A stretch of 64,000 nt of DNA, taken from positions 153,713,776 to 153,777,775 of the forward strand of contig OX104127.1 in the NCBI GenBank assembly GCA_944470555.2, given 5' to 3'. Every line of letters starts with the position of its first letter. Position 1 is the first letter of the stretch. Both the position numbers and the translations under genes were made by a program. Of the stretch, positions 50,825 to 63,500 are shown piece after piece. The notes under the pieces were generated by a model. It saw only the letters and a list, made by a program, of their open reading frames with translations. It did not search any database and was not told the DNA's origin. This DNA is from Heterobilharzia americana. Taxonomy: Eukaryota; Platyhelminthes; Trematoda; Strigeidida; Schistosomatidae.

Positions 50825-52752
50825 TTAACCTGGCCTACCTTGCTACTTCACTACTTTGCTAGGCGGTCCTAAGCTCGGATGAAGACAGAAGGCTGGGCAC
50901 AGAGCTAGCAACCATGCCCGTGAAAACACCTCAATCGCCGAACAAACTTCACAGCACGGAAAAGTATAAAAAACAAAAATAAACTAATTCCTAACTGGAA
51001 TCGGAGAAACGAAATGACGCCAGTTGGTGAAAGCCTTCTGGAAGCCGATAATGCAGATCAAGAGAAGAAGGAGGAATTCTACAGATAACTGCAATCAGTA
51101 GTGCACAAGAACCAAGATGGTGATATCAAAACTCGAATAGGTGGCATGAATGTCAAACTGGGAGCGGACAACACAGGAAGAGAACTAACCATGGGTCGAA
51201 AACTACTCAGTGAAATGACGAATGAGGATGGACAACTCTTTGCAGGTTTCCGTACCCTTGATGATTTGGTGGTTGGAGGCAGCGTGTACAAACACACAGA
51301 TATTCACAAGGCCATGTGGATTTGATGTCACCAGGTGGAAACACTGAAAATCAGATCAACTTCATCTCAATCTGGGAAAAGTGGAGACAAAGCCAGCCCA
51401 CTGGACGCAAACAAGATCAACAAGAGGAGCCGATGTAGGTTCACACCACTCACTATCTAGTCCAAGCAACCTACCTCCGAAACCAAGTTGAAGGCCTTCA
51501 CAGGAGCTGGTGATGATAGACCACAGTTCAAGTTCAACACCCAGAACAGAGACTGAAGGACGAAACTACAAAGGACATCTTCACGTCAGCCATCAGAACA
51601 AAATGGGAGACATTGAGTAACATCTACGAGGAAACCTGGGTGGAAGGACACTGAAACTCTTTGAAAGAGTCGTGGAAGGAAATCTGCATAACCACGCTAG
51701 GAAGGAAGAAAAAAGAAGACAAGGAATGGATCTCGACGAACACATGGAGGCTGATAGAGGAGGGAGAGTAAGCTGGTAAAGCAGAAGATAATAATAGTAA
51801 TGATGAACCGGTGCAGTGTAGGGTTGGACAACGAAGACAGGAATTGAATGCAACTTATAAGACACTGGACAGAGAAGTGGAGTACGCGCAAAGACAAAAG
51901 ACACTTCTACGACACATTGGCAAGTGAAGCAGAACAGGCCTTAGGTAAGAGACACCTGACATCACATCAAATAACCAGGTTATTATCCGGAAGGGAAGAG
52001 CTCAACACAGATGAGACCAATGAAAGATAGTGAAGGGAACTTAGTTATCACCAAGGAGGAGAAACAAAGGAAACAATGGGCTGGCCACATCAAAAAGCTC
52101 TTGAACCGACCACCACCATACGCAACTTGTCCAGAAATACAACCAGCAGCCGACGCAAGCCCTCCAACGAAAGTCGAGGTCCTGAACGCCATTAGGCTAC
52201 TGAAATGCAGCGAAACAGCAGGACCGGATGGAATTATTCCGGGAGTACTAAGGACAGACGCAGAGACAACAGCGGGTGTGTTCACACAACTATTGCAGAA
52301 GGTCTGGAAGGAAGGAAAGGTACCTGCATGTCGGAGGAAGAAGGACTACCTTGTCAAACTCCTAGAGAAAGTTGACCTAAGCTAAGTGTTTGCAGGAACT
52401 TGTGCTTTATCATGCTCTTTTCACCTTAGGCAAAATATTAAGTCACATCATCCTGGAGAGACTAAAAAATGCTCTGATTTCAAAACTACGACCAGAATAG
52501 GCTGGCTGGCTTCAGGAAAACAAATCATGTGTGGATCAGATTGCGACGCTACGCATCAGCATGGAACAGAGTATAGAATGGCAGTTAATTCTTTACCTCA
52601 ACATCATCGACTTTGAAAAAGCCTTCGATGGCGCCGCTTGTGAAATAATTTGGCAGCTGCTTCAACACTACCCTTTTAGTGCCACAAACCTTTATCAGCC
52701 TCACTCAACAGCAGCTATATGCTATATGGTGCTACATGCCAGGTGATTCACA
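50825..52752 (+). mobile_element. RTE-clade (SR2-like) retrotransposon, copy 2, with different deletions
   Basis: The 5' leader (AGGCGGTCCTAAGCTCGGAT) and the ACTGGAATCGGAGAAACGAA stretch match copy 1 at 26.1 kb. The endonuclease N-terminus (about 26311-26708 of copy 1) is missing, whereas the region before the RT that is missing from copy 1 is present. The copy ends abruptly at about 52752 after the RT A-box region and is joined to a CR1-like fragment. Confidence 0.92.
51085..52752 (+). pseudogene. RTE endonuclease C-terminus and N-terminal reverse transcriptase, broken
   Basis: Frames give IGGMNVKLGADNTGRELTMG and LVVGGSVYKHTDIHKAMWI, then WVEG, GRKKKEDKEWISTNTWRLIE and HFYDTLASEAEQALGKRHL. 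These are followed by RPMKDSEGNLVITKEEKQRK, IRLLKCSETAGPDGIIPGVL (RT fingers), KVWKEGKVPACRRKKDYLVK and, after a frameshift, GFRKTNHVWIRLRRYASAW or its AGFRKTKSCVDQIATLRIS counterpart, ending at FEKAFDG and WQLLQHY. Only three GGCT units are present at 52500-52511. The 3' half of the RT is missing. Confidence 0.88.
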
Positions 52753-52754
52753 AC

Positions 52755-53270
52755 AAGATGTTCAGTGATCGCTTTGGGGCGAGCCACAAAAGGGGTTGCT
52801 AGGATTCAACAAAAACCATCCGACGATAGAATGAAGGACCGAGGCCTATACCCTCCCAGCCCCCGGGGGTTACGAGGTGACTTGATAATGGCTTACAGAG
52901 CGCTGAATTTCCCGTCACTCGAACAGTGGATTACTCCCGAGTCGACACTATGATAATCCTCGTGGGAACCCCAAGAGAACTGCCCACCAAAGGTCAAAAA
53001 TTTATGTGCGTTCACACTTCTCCCTTAGAGTCTGCGGGAGCTGAAATGCATTGCCAGTAGAGGTAGTCCCTGCTCCAACTGTTGAAAGTTTCTGGAAAAG
53101 ACTAGACAGTCACGTAGAAACCCACGGTCTACCCATATGTAGCTGGAATACGAACTTAGCAGAAGAAACCAACTGCTGTCACACCATTCTAGCTATTTTA
53201 CCCCTACACCAGTCTTATTTCTACCGTAATCATCCCTTCCACTTGTCATGAATCACCCTCGCCTACCTAA
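52755..53270 (+). pseudogene. CR1-like ORF2 C-terminal fragment
   Basis: The frame reads MKDRGLYPPSPRGLRGDLIM then AYRALNFPSLEQ. After a frame change it gives NPKRTAHQRSKIYVRSHFSL, RVCGS, a stop in place of the usual Trp, then NALPVEVVPAPTVESFWKRL. This RGDLI...YRALN and W-NALP-EVV tail is typical of CR1-like elements after the RT domain. It begins exactly where RTE copy 2 stops. Confidence 0.82.
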
Positions 53271-53499
53271 GTTCTTCTTTACCCCGCCCCCTTCGCCCTA
53301 CTGAGTGTAAGTAGATTACTCCATTTGTTCACTTTTCTTTGCCTTTTACCCACATAAATTGATCTTTCTCAGTTTTCTTTTCACTATCCTGAACGACCAG
53401 TATGAACAACTGCCTGGCAACTCGACATCTGAACAACCCAACTGCACCACAAACTAAAGGCAAACTAACCACCACTTAAACTCCTGTTATGTAAACCAG

Positions 53500-53950
53500 A
53501 GCTATGGCAGACGAGTGGCTGGGTCTACTGCATTTGAATCTGCCAAAAGCCTGAAACTGTCCCGCAAGACCGAGAAGCGAGCAAAAAGACATCAAATGGT
53601 TCACATAATCTCGGTAAACAGATATTGGATATTGGAAATAGACAATCATGACCTCCACACTCTAATATGTATGTACAGCAACGTTAGGGGGCTAAGAGGG
53701 AAGGTAGCAGAAATGAGGACGCTGCGTGAATATCAGCACTACGACATCATATTCATTACTGAATCCTGGCTCTCATCGGACATCTCCGACGAAGAGATGC
53801 GCGTTGCTGGCATGGAACTCTTCCGCAGGGACAGGGAACATAGAGCAGGAAGGGGAGTGGCTATCTACGTGAACTCCTGTTTCAAGGCAAGGATGGTTAG
53901 CGATACGGCCTTAACCCAGCTCCCAGAGTCTCTATGGTGCTACTTCACTC
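53500..53950 (+). pseudogene. CR1-like endonuclease N-terminal fragment
   Basis: Within the open frame 53515-54039 the segment from about 53665 reads YSNVRGLRGKVAEMRTLREY, DIIFITESWLSSDI (catalytic Glu) and FRRDREHRAGRGVAIYVNS. This is the first half of an apurinic endonuclease of CR1 type. The frame stays open past 53945, but the residues are then no longer endonuclease-like. The order C-terminus (52755) then N-terminus (53500) on the same strand indicates two separate truncated copies or a rearranged one. Confidence 0.82.
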
Positions 53951-54194
53951 TCTTCTTTATTCTCTCTTCATTCCTTTACCACCACCTTACTATTCTCTTC
54001 CAGGTACCTACACAGACAGGAGTCATGGCAGTTCTCTAAACTTCCCAGCAACCCGTAGCTCCCTAATCACTCTACAAATTACAACCTACTAACCCACAAA
54101 ACATCCACCTCACGGAAGCTAAAAGCAAGAAAGCAGAGGGTGTTTCCTCGTCCACTGCAGGAGTGACTCGAGCGACTCGAACCAAGCCCTAAGC

Positions 54195-54405
54195 ACTAGA
54201 CGTGAGAGATCAAAAACTATCAGTTTTCTACGCTCGCACTACCAATATTGGATATTGGAAAGCAATGAGGAGAAAAAGCGCAAAAACTTCTGTGATCACC
54301 GAAGAAGTACGAGTGAACAAAAAGGACCGAACCTCAAGATCCAGAAGTGAGAGCTCAAAAACTGCAAGTTGCCCCTACTCACATGAATGTTGTTGGATGT
54401 TGGAC
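54195..54405 (+). repeat. Diverged tandem duplication, period about 140 bp
   Basis: GTGAGAGATCAAAAACT at about 54203 and GTGAGAGCTCAAAAACT at about 54348 are followed by matching ...CACTACCAATATTGGATATTGGA and ...CACATGAATGTTGTTGGATGTTGGA-like stretches. The block lies just upstream of NUDCD1 and its origin is unknown. Confidence 0.55.
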
Positions 54406-54649
54406 CTCGAATGAGAACAGCGTACTTTCGAAGTACTGCATTACATACGTGAAGGTCAGCCGTATGTTTGCAAGTTTTTTCATCAGTTACTGCGTGAATC
54501 GACCCAGTTTTTCTGCTTCACCATCATATCGTATTCTTTTAGTTTTTAGCTGTTAGTTTTCGCAACTCAAGCAACTGCTTCACTCATTCCTGCTGACAAT
54601 AATTTTGCAGCACTTACCGAGAATTATTGATTAATTAGCTTTCTGCATC

Positions 54650-54883
54650 ATGAATGTTACTCTTAGACCAGATCGTTCACTTTTAGACCCTTATTTCGAG
54701 TCTTACAAGCTCAGTTTGCACAAAATCCCTGTTTATGAAGCGAAAGTTGAGTTTAAAGTCAATTATAAACCGCTTGAGGAAGTTATTTCAAAGCAGCATC
54801 TGAAAGCATATAATAACATCAACTGCTTGCACGTCAATCCTTTCAATCCGAATTATATATACTACATAAATTCCAATGGATCC
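54650..54883 (+). CDS. NUDCD1: NUDCD1 exon 1
   Basis: This exon has 78 codons from the ATG to a GGATCC|GTATGT donor. It contains RPDRSLLDPYFESYKLSL and HVNPFNPNYIYYINSNGS. The short intron that follows would encode an in-frame stop if read through, which supports splicing. Confidence 0.88.
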
Positions 54884-57800
54884 GTATGTCTGTGATATAT
54901 TATTCATCTTGTCTATAGGTCGTATCAGTCAATATACCTCAGTGTCCACAAAACTTCAACCAGGGTACGGTTGTCTTCACAATTCCCAATTGGCATAATA
55001 TATCGACGAATGAAAAGTACTTCAATGTATCCATACAGTTCCCTGCTCCATCCTACATACTGTTATATGATGGTTTGGGGAATCTATATCTCCTGAAATC
55101 GGATGTATCATATTCTGAAGACTTATTCACTGTAGGTTTCTGCTTACTTTTGCAGCTTTTTGTAGGCAGTGTTTTGTCTCGTGTAATGGCGTTTGTGCTC
55201 TAGTTTTCAGTCATACCGATAAGCACGTTGAATTACGTAATTCAACAATTCAGCGTTATATTTTGGAAACTTTTTTTTTGACTGATCGCCATACCAAATG
55301 GATTACTGGTTGAAGTTAAAATACAGTACGCAAATTTCCTGTCTTAAGAGATTTTAGGTCCACCTCAAATGTGTGATGGCGGCGACATTTCCTGGTGTTT
55401 TTCAAAGAGGTTTAAGTCCTGTTTTATTAGTGCTACTATTTAAATTTAAATTTCATCTCAGTCACTGAGAAATAAGACATTTTCTCTTTGGTTGGCTAAA
55501 TGACCATTCCTGTTTTTTTCACTTTATTTCCAACCCTACTTAATTTTTTCAGGTGATTATCGAACACCCAGAGGTTTTTAATTGCGTAGGGTGAATCTTT
55601 TGATTTTTTTTAAAGGCCTCATACATGCTACATTTCTATCCACGATTCCTTCCTTCATGCTTCATAAAGTTCTGTGAAATTTCACCATTTCAAAAGACAT
55701 CGATGTAAACATTTGCGCAGTGGTTGTAGATCATATCTTATTCTAAGCGCATAAGCTTGTGGTATACCCAAAGAAATGTCAAGTGACCTTAAATATCGAG
55801 CTAGTTATAATTAGCTAAAATAGATACAGTGGTCATCATCACCCATCGACATAGGACCAGGCATTACTGCGTAACGGTCCGAGTTGCCACACCTCATATC
55901 AGTACATCAGGTAAACAAGGCAGTGAAGTGCAAGATGAAGATAAGAAAATTCAGTCAAAAGAAATATAAAGTACTAAAGGAGAGAAACGAAGAATGAGAA
56001 AGTGGTGAGATTCAGTATAGCGTTAAGATGAGGATAATGTGTGTATACATCTGCGCCACTGACATCAATTCTGAGCCATATCACCTGGAGTCAGTCTCCA
56101 ACCACTGGTTCCTCTTGTCCCGCCGACCTCAACCACCCAGTTTGCGTCGCCCCACATGGCTCAAACCAACAGTCAGAGACTTCATACATTGATGCCATAT
56201 TTTAGTCTGGCCACCTCGGGCCTTTTCCCAGCCTGAACCTACATCGGCCAACATTGTGTGATGAGGCAATCGGTGACTGGGCATACGTAGTACGTGTCCC
56301 AACCATCTCAGTCGATGAAGGTTCACAACCATGTCAACTGATTTACCTCCTCCTAAAACTCCACACCTGACTTCTGAGTTACTCACTTGGTGACACGTCG
56401 GAATACGGCCTATACTTCGAAGACAACGATGGTCAAACACTTGAAGCCTTCTTATGTCTTCCACCTTCAATGGCCATGTTTCACAGCCGTACAGTAGAAC
56501 AGACCGGACTGCTGTGCAGTACACGTGACCCTTAATGGACATTCGGTTACCACGGCAGCGCCACAGGTGGCGTAAGTTGACAAAAGCAAATATCAAGTCA
56601 TGCGTCACTACAAAATAGTAAAACCAGTGTTATGGATAATAATTGGTTACTTGAATGTTATCCCTTCGGTACTGTCCACCACAGTTCAATATAGTCCAAT
56701 GAATGTTAGTTTAGAAGGTGATACTTGTTAGCGTTCCACAGTCGACGTTGGTTGACTTGGCTGTCGTTATAGTTGGAAGTAGGATGTGATGGCTTATAAA
56801 ATCCAAGGATAATCAATTGGTATTCACGTCAGACATTAGTTAACGGAGGCAGAAGTCGGAGTAGATAGAAGCATACTATACTTCCAGGTTTAAAAACAGA
56901 ATCAAAGCGACATCGCCACAACCGAAATTCCAATTTTAAATTGCACAAATAACATTAGTCTTCCTGAGGATTAAGAAGAATGTAAGCAATGTGTAAAAAG
57001 TGATAAAAAACTATTTCTAATTTAAGTAGTTTATAAGTAATTTCGTGCAATCCCCACATGTTCTTATCCTAAGTCTGTGGGTTCGAGTCCAAATTATCCT
57101 TCTCTGATTTGTTCACTGCAGCAGCCGTTCTCCTCCACAAAACATATGGTCCAAAATATTTGGTGACTTCAAGTGCTTAGAGAGTTACTCTCACAAAATG
57201 CAGGTCAATATCTACTCCAGGCTTACTGCTCGTTCCTTATCGTAATTGTTGGACTTAAACCACATCTACTATATTAGTTTAAAAAAAATAAACCACTTAG
57301 CCAATATCAGTGTAACTCAGCATTACAGCCACACCCCACAACAGCACATCGAGACAAGGTGGTGAGATATGAAAATTGGAGAGGTAGGGAAGAAAGACAT
57401 AATAAAGAGTCGCGAAAAGTAAAAAGGAAAGACAAAGTATGGTAAAGCAAATAACAAACACTAAAATTTTTAAAAAAATCCATCACTAAGATCGTGACAT
57501 ATTACTTAGCGTCTCCAGCTGTTGGTTTCACTTGTCATACAGATGAAAGTATAAATTTCCCTGCATGCCTCTAACCAACACTCAAAGAGTGTTGAAAGAT
57601 CCTGTTTGGTATTAAATGTATATCAAGATAAGATAATATGCTTTTATCTCAAAAGCCAGTATGAAATTAACGTTCTCCTTATATGGTATAGCCTACGTAG
57701 TGCCTTTTGTCACTGAACATTAACCACAAAGTAAAAAATTGAAAATTCCCTTCATTATCGCTTTATTTTGTGAGCATATTTGCAAACTGCGCTCGTTGGA

Positions 57801-60527
57801 GTTTGAAATCACAATTTTTCCATCTTCCGAACGTCTTTTATAATGTTTAGGGTGAATGACCATAATAAAGACACTGCAGATATTAGTTTCTGATTGACTC
57901 AATGAAATTATGAAGATGGACCTGGGATTACTGTATAGTTGTTCAAGATACCACACCTCACATCAACACATCAAGTTAGAAGACATAAAGATGAAATGCA
58001 GAAACATATAAGAGAAAGTATTCACAATTGCTGGAAGTCGTAGAAAGAAAACAAAAATAGATGAAACAAAAAAGAAAATTCGGCATGCCAAGTAAAGTGT
58101 GTGGATATCTCTGTGCTATTGAAGTCGATTCTGAATCATATCACCTAAAATATCCAGTCATCGATTTCAGTTGTCACATGGGGTCCAACCGAGAAATCTA
58201 CATTTCTCCACACAACTCTGACAAACAGTCAGCGACTAGACTTCATGAAATGACACGACGTTTCAGTCTGGTCACCTCAAACCCTTTACCAGCCTAAGGC
58301 TTTAAATAAAATTCCCTGACTAGGCATGGTCAATACATGTTCCAGTCATCTGAGTTTTAGAAGGTTTGCAATCTCGTCAACTTAAAATCCTACGCTTTAT
58401 TCTAACGTAGTACTTTCATACATTATAGAAAAATTTAACTGATGACAGTGTACACTAGAAAAATTGTAGCAGAAATCAAAAGGTGCTCTGTGTTACCAGT
58501 CTAGAGATCAACTGGGTGGACGCGTAACAAAGTATAATCATGATACGAATTCTAGTCAGTGTTATAGTCAATATCTTCTGCAAGCTAGTAACCACCTTAG
58601 TGTTTAAGAAATATTCAGTACAGTATCACAGAACATTTTTAGCTTTGTCACATAGTATAATCAACCGTTGGATGTACCAGACCATGAGTCAAATGCTGCG
58701 AGGACTTACAATACCACCCAGTTACTCAAGCTGAAGCAGGTGGGGCAGGACCACTGCATAAAAGTTTATCTCTGAAGTTGATTAGCTACATTTTCAACTT
58801 CGACTACCCATAGTATGTCTATCTTTAGCTGAAAGGGAACTATTCACCATCGATGCGAACTCGAGGCGACAGAATTGGACTTTCAGTACACAAAACAAAG
58901 GCAAGGTGGAGTTGTACTATGCAACCTGATGATTAACTTCACATCGATCGCAAAAAGTTTCAAGAGTCGAAGTTATAGGCTGCACGGGTTGTTGTCAATT
59001 TATTTTAGATAACAGATGAACAAACACAAACTCTAAAAGGGAATTATTTCCTGGGTAACGTTTCAGACATAATTCTTTGTCCATATTCATATCAGATGAA
59101 ACGTAAATAGTAAATGAGACTCTTTTACTATGCAACACATCCAAGAAACAAACGTGAATAGAATTACAATTTACCACAGTGGCCAAGTTTTAGTCCTACA
59201 TTTACTGAAGACAAAAGTTTCCAGATCTCTGACCACTTACTATCGTAAAGCTACAGGTATTATGAAACAGTCGAAAAATCCGGTCCCTAAAGGAAGACAA
59301 AACACTAAAAATATGCAGTCGTTGAACCAGTCATTTATCATAGTCAAACACTGATTTCCAGCTCAATGTAAATTCCCGTTAGGAAGAATTTTGTCTAACA
59401 GCTCAAACTAGCGGTTAGTAGGCCTAGGGTTTGATGTTTTTCTTTGGTCTGTCAGCTATTAGCATCTTTTCCAACATACTTCAATTTCATTCCACACCAG
59501 ATTTGTCCATGTGATATGTAGCGCACAGTGATACAGTATTATTTATTCGATGACGTTTTGAGCATGCATTACTACTCATAATCATACCAATCATATGAAA
59601 TATCGTATCACATTGATATGCATAAAACGTCATAATGTGAATAGTACTGTATCACTGTGCAATTTATGTCGAATAAACAAATCTAATATGGGATTAAATC
59701 CTACCACAGTCCACAAGTTTTACACTTATATTAATACTTGGATGTCGTTTATCATTGTATGCTAGAGAAAGCAGTAATGCAGTATTTCTTATACGCCCCA
59801 GGCATTTCTATCACAAAGACTGAATTTTATTGTCTCATTCCAAGATTGACTTCACTGTCACTTGTTAATTCTATCTCACACAAACAGCCTTTAAAATGCA
59901 TTTGTGCTAAGGTATTTGTAGTTTTGATTCTTAAAATACAGACATGGAGGAACACACTATAAGATCTTCACTTTTTTGTTATGTCTTAGCCTATATAAAA
60001 ACGAAAATGCTGTTTAAGATTTGAGAGTAAAACAGGAGATATTTCAAATATTTAATCTAAAATGCACTCTCCAAAGGAGTAGAAGGACATCAAGAAAATG
60101 CATTTTCATGGTTACCTTTAATCAGAGTAGATTCGTACACCATTTGTTTCTTTGTAATCATGTCACATGTGTGCCACTGATTACAAGTCAAACTTTTCTA
60201 TCAGAATTGAGTGAACGCTCCGCATCCACTGACTAGCTTCGGACGCTCAATTCCGTCTTTACACATCTGTGGGAATACATCTGGCATGTGAAGACAGTGA
60301 TTAGTATTTCCCTGGGAGAGATTGTTTTTGTTATAGAGTGTAGCATTACTTACTGGATCCTTCAGAAAAGCTCGGAATTCCCCGTAAGACTTCTCAACAA
60401 ATCATCATTCTTCGAATATTGGTGAAAAGCCACATGATCATAAGTATGAGTCTCAGATCAGGCAATAGTTTCAAAACTGACAGGAATTGCTGTCGTAGAA
60501 AAGTGTATAAAATACCAAGGCCACCGG

Positions 60528-60591
<64 letters not shown>

Positions 60592-63500
60592 GCATTATGT
60601 GCTCGTTTTGATTTGCCAATAAACGTATCATCTTTCTGCCACATACTCTTGTTTGTAAGGAACCGAATATCCCTCAAGGGTGGAGTCTAATGGTTATTAT
60701 TCTAGAGTCCACAGGCGTATAAGCTATTTTTCGCTATATCAAGTAGTAAGTGGGATAGGTTCAAAAGACCTTATACCTCAGTATAATATAAGCATGCAGT
60801 CTAAACATCGTAATCAGATCAACAAATCTCTGAATTCAAGACCAGTCGCTGAAATGTCACCTCAAACGACAATTCACAAGCTAACATTCATCTGCGAGTT
60901 TGCGTAGACAGGATGATATATTCGTACAGCGCTCTTCAAAAGGAAGGCTAGATGTGAAATTTTTATTAGAGAATACGGCTATTTTGACACATTGGTAAGC
61001 TATGAGACATAACTACAGGAATTCAGCACCATATCGCCTCTTATCTACTGAATCTTTGTATCTAGTTTTTCCCAAATGTCCACTTACTTGATCTTGGCTG
61101 ATAATAACTTTTTTGTACATTTGTATAATGTGCATGTGTATGTGCAAAAAAAGTTGTATCCCATTAATAATGGTGAATTTCTTTTCAAAGTAAGAAGTAG
61201 TTTCATTATCGTGCTAGCTTTTGACTGACTTCAAAAGCCAATTGTTAATTTTTCTCAAACTTTCAATTAATTTTTTCAGGTTGTTAGCAACATTCAGCCT
61301 CCTGTACATGAAAAACATAGTCAGTTGATAGATTGCGTAATCATTACTGACGATACAAACAATCAACTTTGCCTACATTGCTTATTTGTTTGTGTGTCGA
61401 AGAAATATGAACTTGACTTCATATCTGACGATTCAACTTCGGCTTATATGACGTATCTTGATTGGATTTCTTTTAGCTCTCCGGGTATGTGGCACTTTAT
61501 TATTGATCAGATCGGTTGCATACTTTCTCTTTCTTCTTTTAGAAAAGCTTTGTGCGCCGAATTATATTTGAGCCACTACTAACTGTCTATGGTTTCTAAA
61601 TTCAAAGTAATTCTTTGAGTATACTCAGGTTTATGTGCCTCGCTACGGGTTACATCTTTGTGAAGGCTCGTGATTTCACACGGACCTCAGCGATTCTAGA
61701 TAGCTGGTTGTGCTTCTATAGCATTTAAACGTGTTCATTCCAGTGTAAAAATTAGGCAGTGCGCGAATTTAACGAAATTTCTTGACCTATAAGCGGAAGT
61801 ATTATTGAGGGGATTTGAACAAAGAAAGACTGAAAAATAGAAGTAGAGACGCTTGGTGTTTGACTTTTCAGTAGTATTAAACTGCAAAAGCTTCACATCA
61901 CTTTTTCATGTCTGTAAACCACACTTTTCTTGTGGGGAGTTGTAATACTACCGGGTTGTCCAGGCCGAAGTAAGTGAAGCGTTAATTGAACTCAGCAGGT
62001 ACCGCTTGAAAGACACGCGTTTAAGTCATGTAGCCACATCACTGATTTATGACTTGGAAAGTGTTGTGATGCCCAGTTTTGTATAAAACATTGTTATCGA
62101 TCTGAACATTTTAACGTGTCATTCCCACACCATTTTTTACGGTATGACTAGTAGTCTACTTTCTGCCCCATTGAAATGTAAATCGCTAATTGGTTAATCC
62201 TTACTCTTACTATGAAAATGTCTCCAGTTGCGGACAAGGTCATATTTTATGTGTATACTTATTCACGTGTTTTGGATTGAATTGTTATTATGTTCTCGGA
62301 GTAATACACACTCTCCCGTCATCCAGCTTCGGTCTTCTCTATTCGTCTCGGGGTTGCAGTCAGTGGCTCTTGCGTGCTAAGTTATCTGTCAGCTAAGCGT
62401 GCGTATTATGTTCGTTTCGGAATACATAAAACTATTAGCGTCAAAAACATAACAGAAAGCTGATCTTGAAAGCCACTAAATCTAATTTAGCGTTGCACTA
62501 GAGCAGAGGCTCACATCGTATGCTATAGTGGAAAGCGTAGGCTCAAAGAAGCACCATCACTACTTCTACAGACAAACTTTTCGGCAAACACTGATTTTTT
62601 TGTCGTCGTTATATGTTGGCAATTAATTCAGGATTACGTTTGACTGAAAATTAAAACTTAGATTTCTTTGTTACCTGCTGACAACTTATAACTTAAGGAT
62701 ACAGATCTTGCTTAACAGTTGGTGCAGATCCTACGTAACCAAAACTTATTGTTCTTTTCTGAGACTGTTGTAATATATTATTTACTCTATTATTCTTCCT
62801 CCCTCGATTTGGCTGGTTTCATCATGTATTTCAGATGGTGGTTTTGCTATATGTGAGGAACTGGGCAGACACTACTAATAAAACCTGTATTACAAAAGGA
62901 TTAGCGAGTGTATCGTAAGACCATCTAGTGGGACAAGCCATGAGGAACTAATTATGTTTGTTAAACGAATGTGTATTTTAGAGATATCACCGCTAACGGT
63001 CATTTAAAAATACTGGACAGTCCTATATTTTTAACAGGTTTACAGTATTGATTGTATAAGAAAGCGCCAAGCTATTCCCTCTACGTGCTTCATTGATGGT
63101 GATATGAAGGAGTAAAATATGTGTTTCGATAACAGATTTTTCTCAAAAAACAGAAGCAGACTTTACAACAGGTGGGTAATCAACCATTTACCTGTGCTAC
63201 AGTTATTGCACTCTACTGCAGTCAAGGTAAAACACATAAACCACGCTATCATAAGGCAAACTACTAAGAACTAACTCAACGCTAAAAATTTGTATGAAAA
63301 TGTGATCAATCAGTATCCTTTAAAGGTTGATAAGTTTACATAGGTAACGTGGTGGCAATAGAAAGTATGAATGAATTCATCTTATATCGCAAACATCGTT
63401 CAACAAGAATTATACGTCCTAAGCAGTGCTTATTGTCCTGCATGCAACAAAATTCACCGCACGTTGCCTACACCTTAAAGGTAGTAATTGTGTGTCATCA

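Larger units (their letters stand above)
55132..61279 (+). other. NUDCD1: NUDCD1 intron 2, 6.1 kb, rich in retroelement relics
   Basis: The intron contains three minus-strand retrotransposon 3' fragments, two Penelope-like fragments, and a (TA)n tract, listed separately. The acceptor is TTTTTTCAG at 61271-61279. The remaining parts (55140-55830, 56650-57290, 58430-58990, 59740-60520, 60600-61270) show no gene. Confidence 0.8.

Noticed and set aside
56129..56608. Host gene nested in the NUDCD1 intron
   Set aside because: The sequence is the C-terminal tail of a known type of non-LTR retrotransposon, and diverged copies follow it in the same intron.
58440..58475. CTGATGA followed by a short hairpin and GAAAAA, hammerhead-like
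   Set aside because: The stem II loop would have only two bases, the base of the stem is a mismatch, and no cleavage triplet or stem I is present.
61542..61590. Alternative NUDCD1 exon 4 after a nearby AG
   Set aside because: In the required phase it reaches a stop after nine codons, whereas the acceptor at 63859 restores a conserved block in frame.
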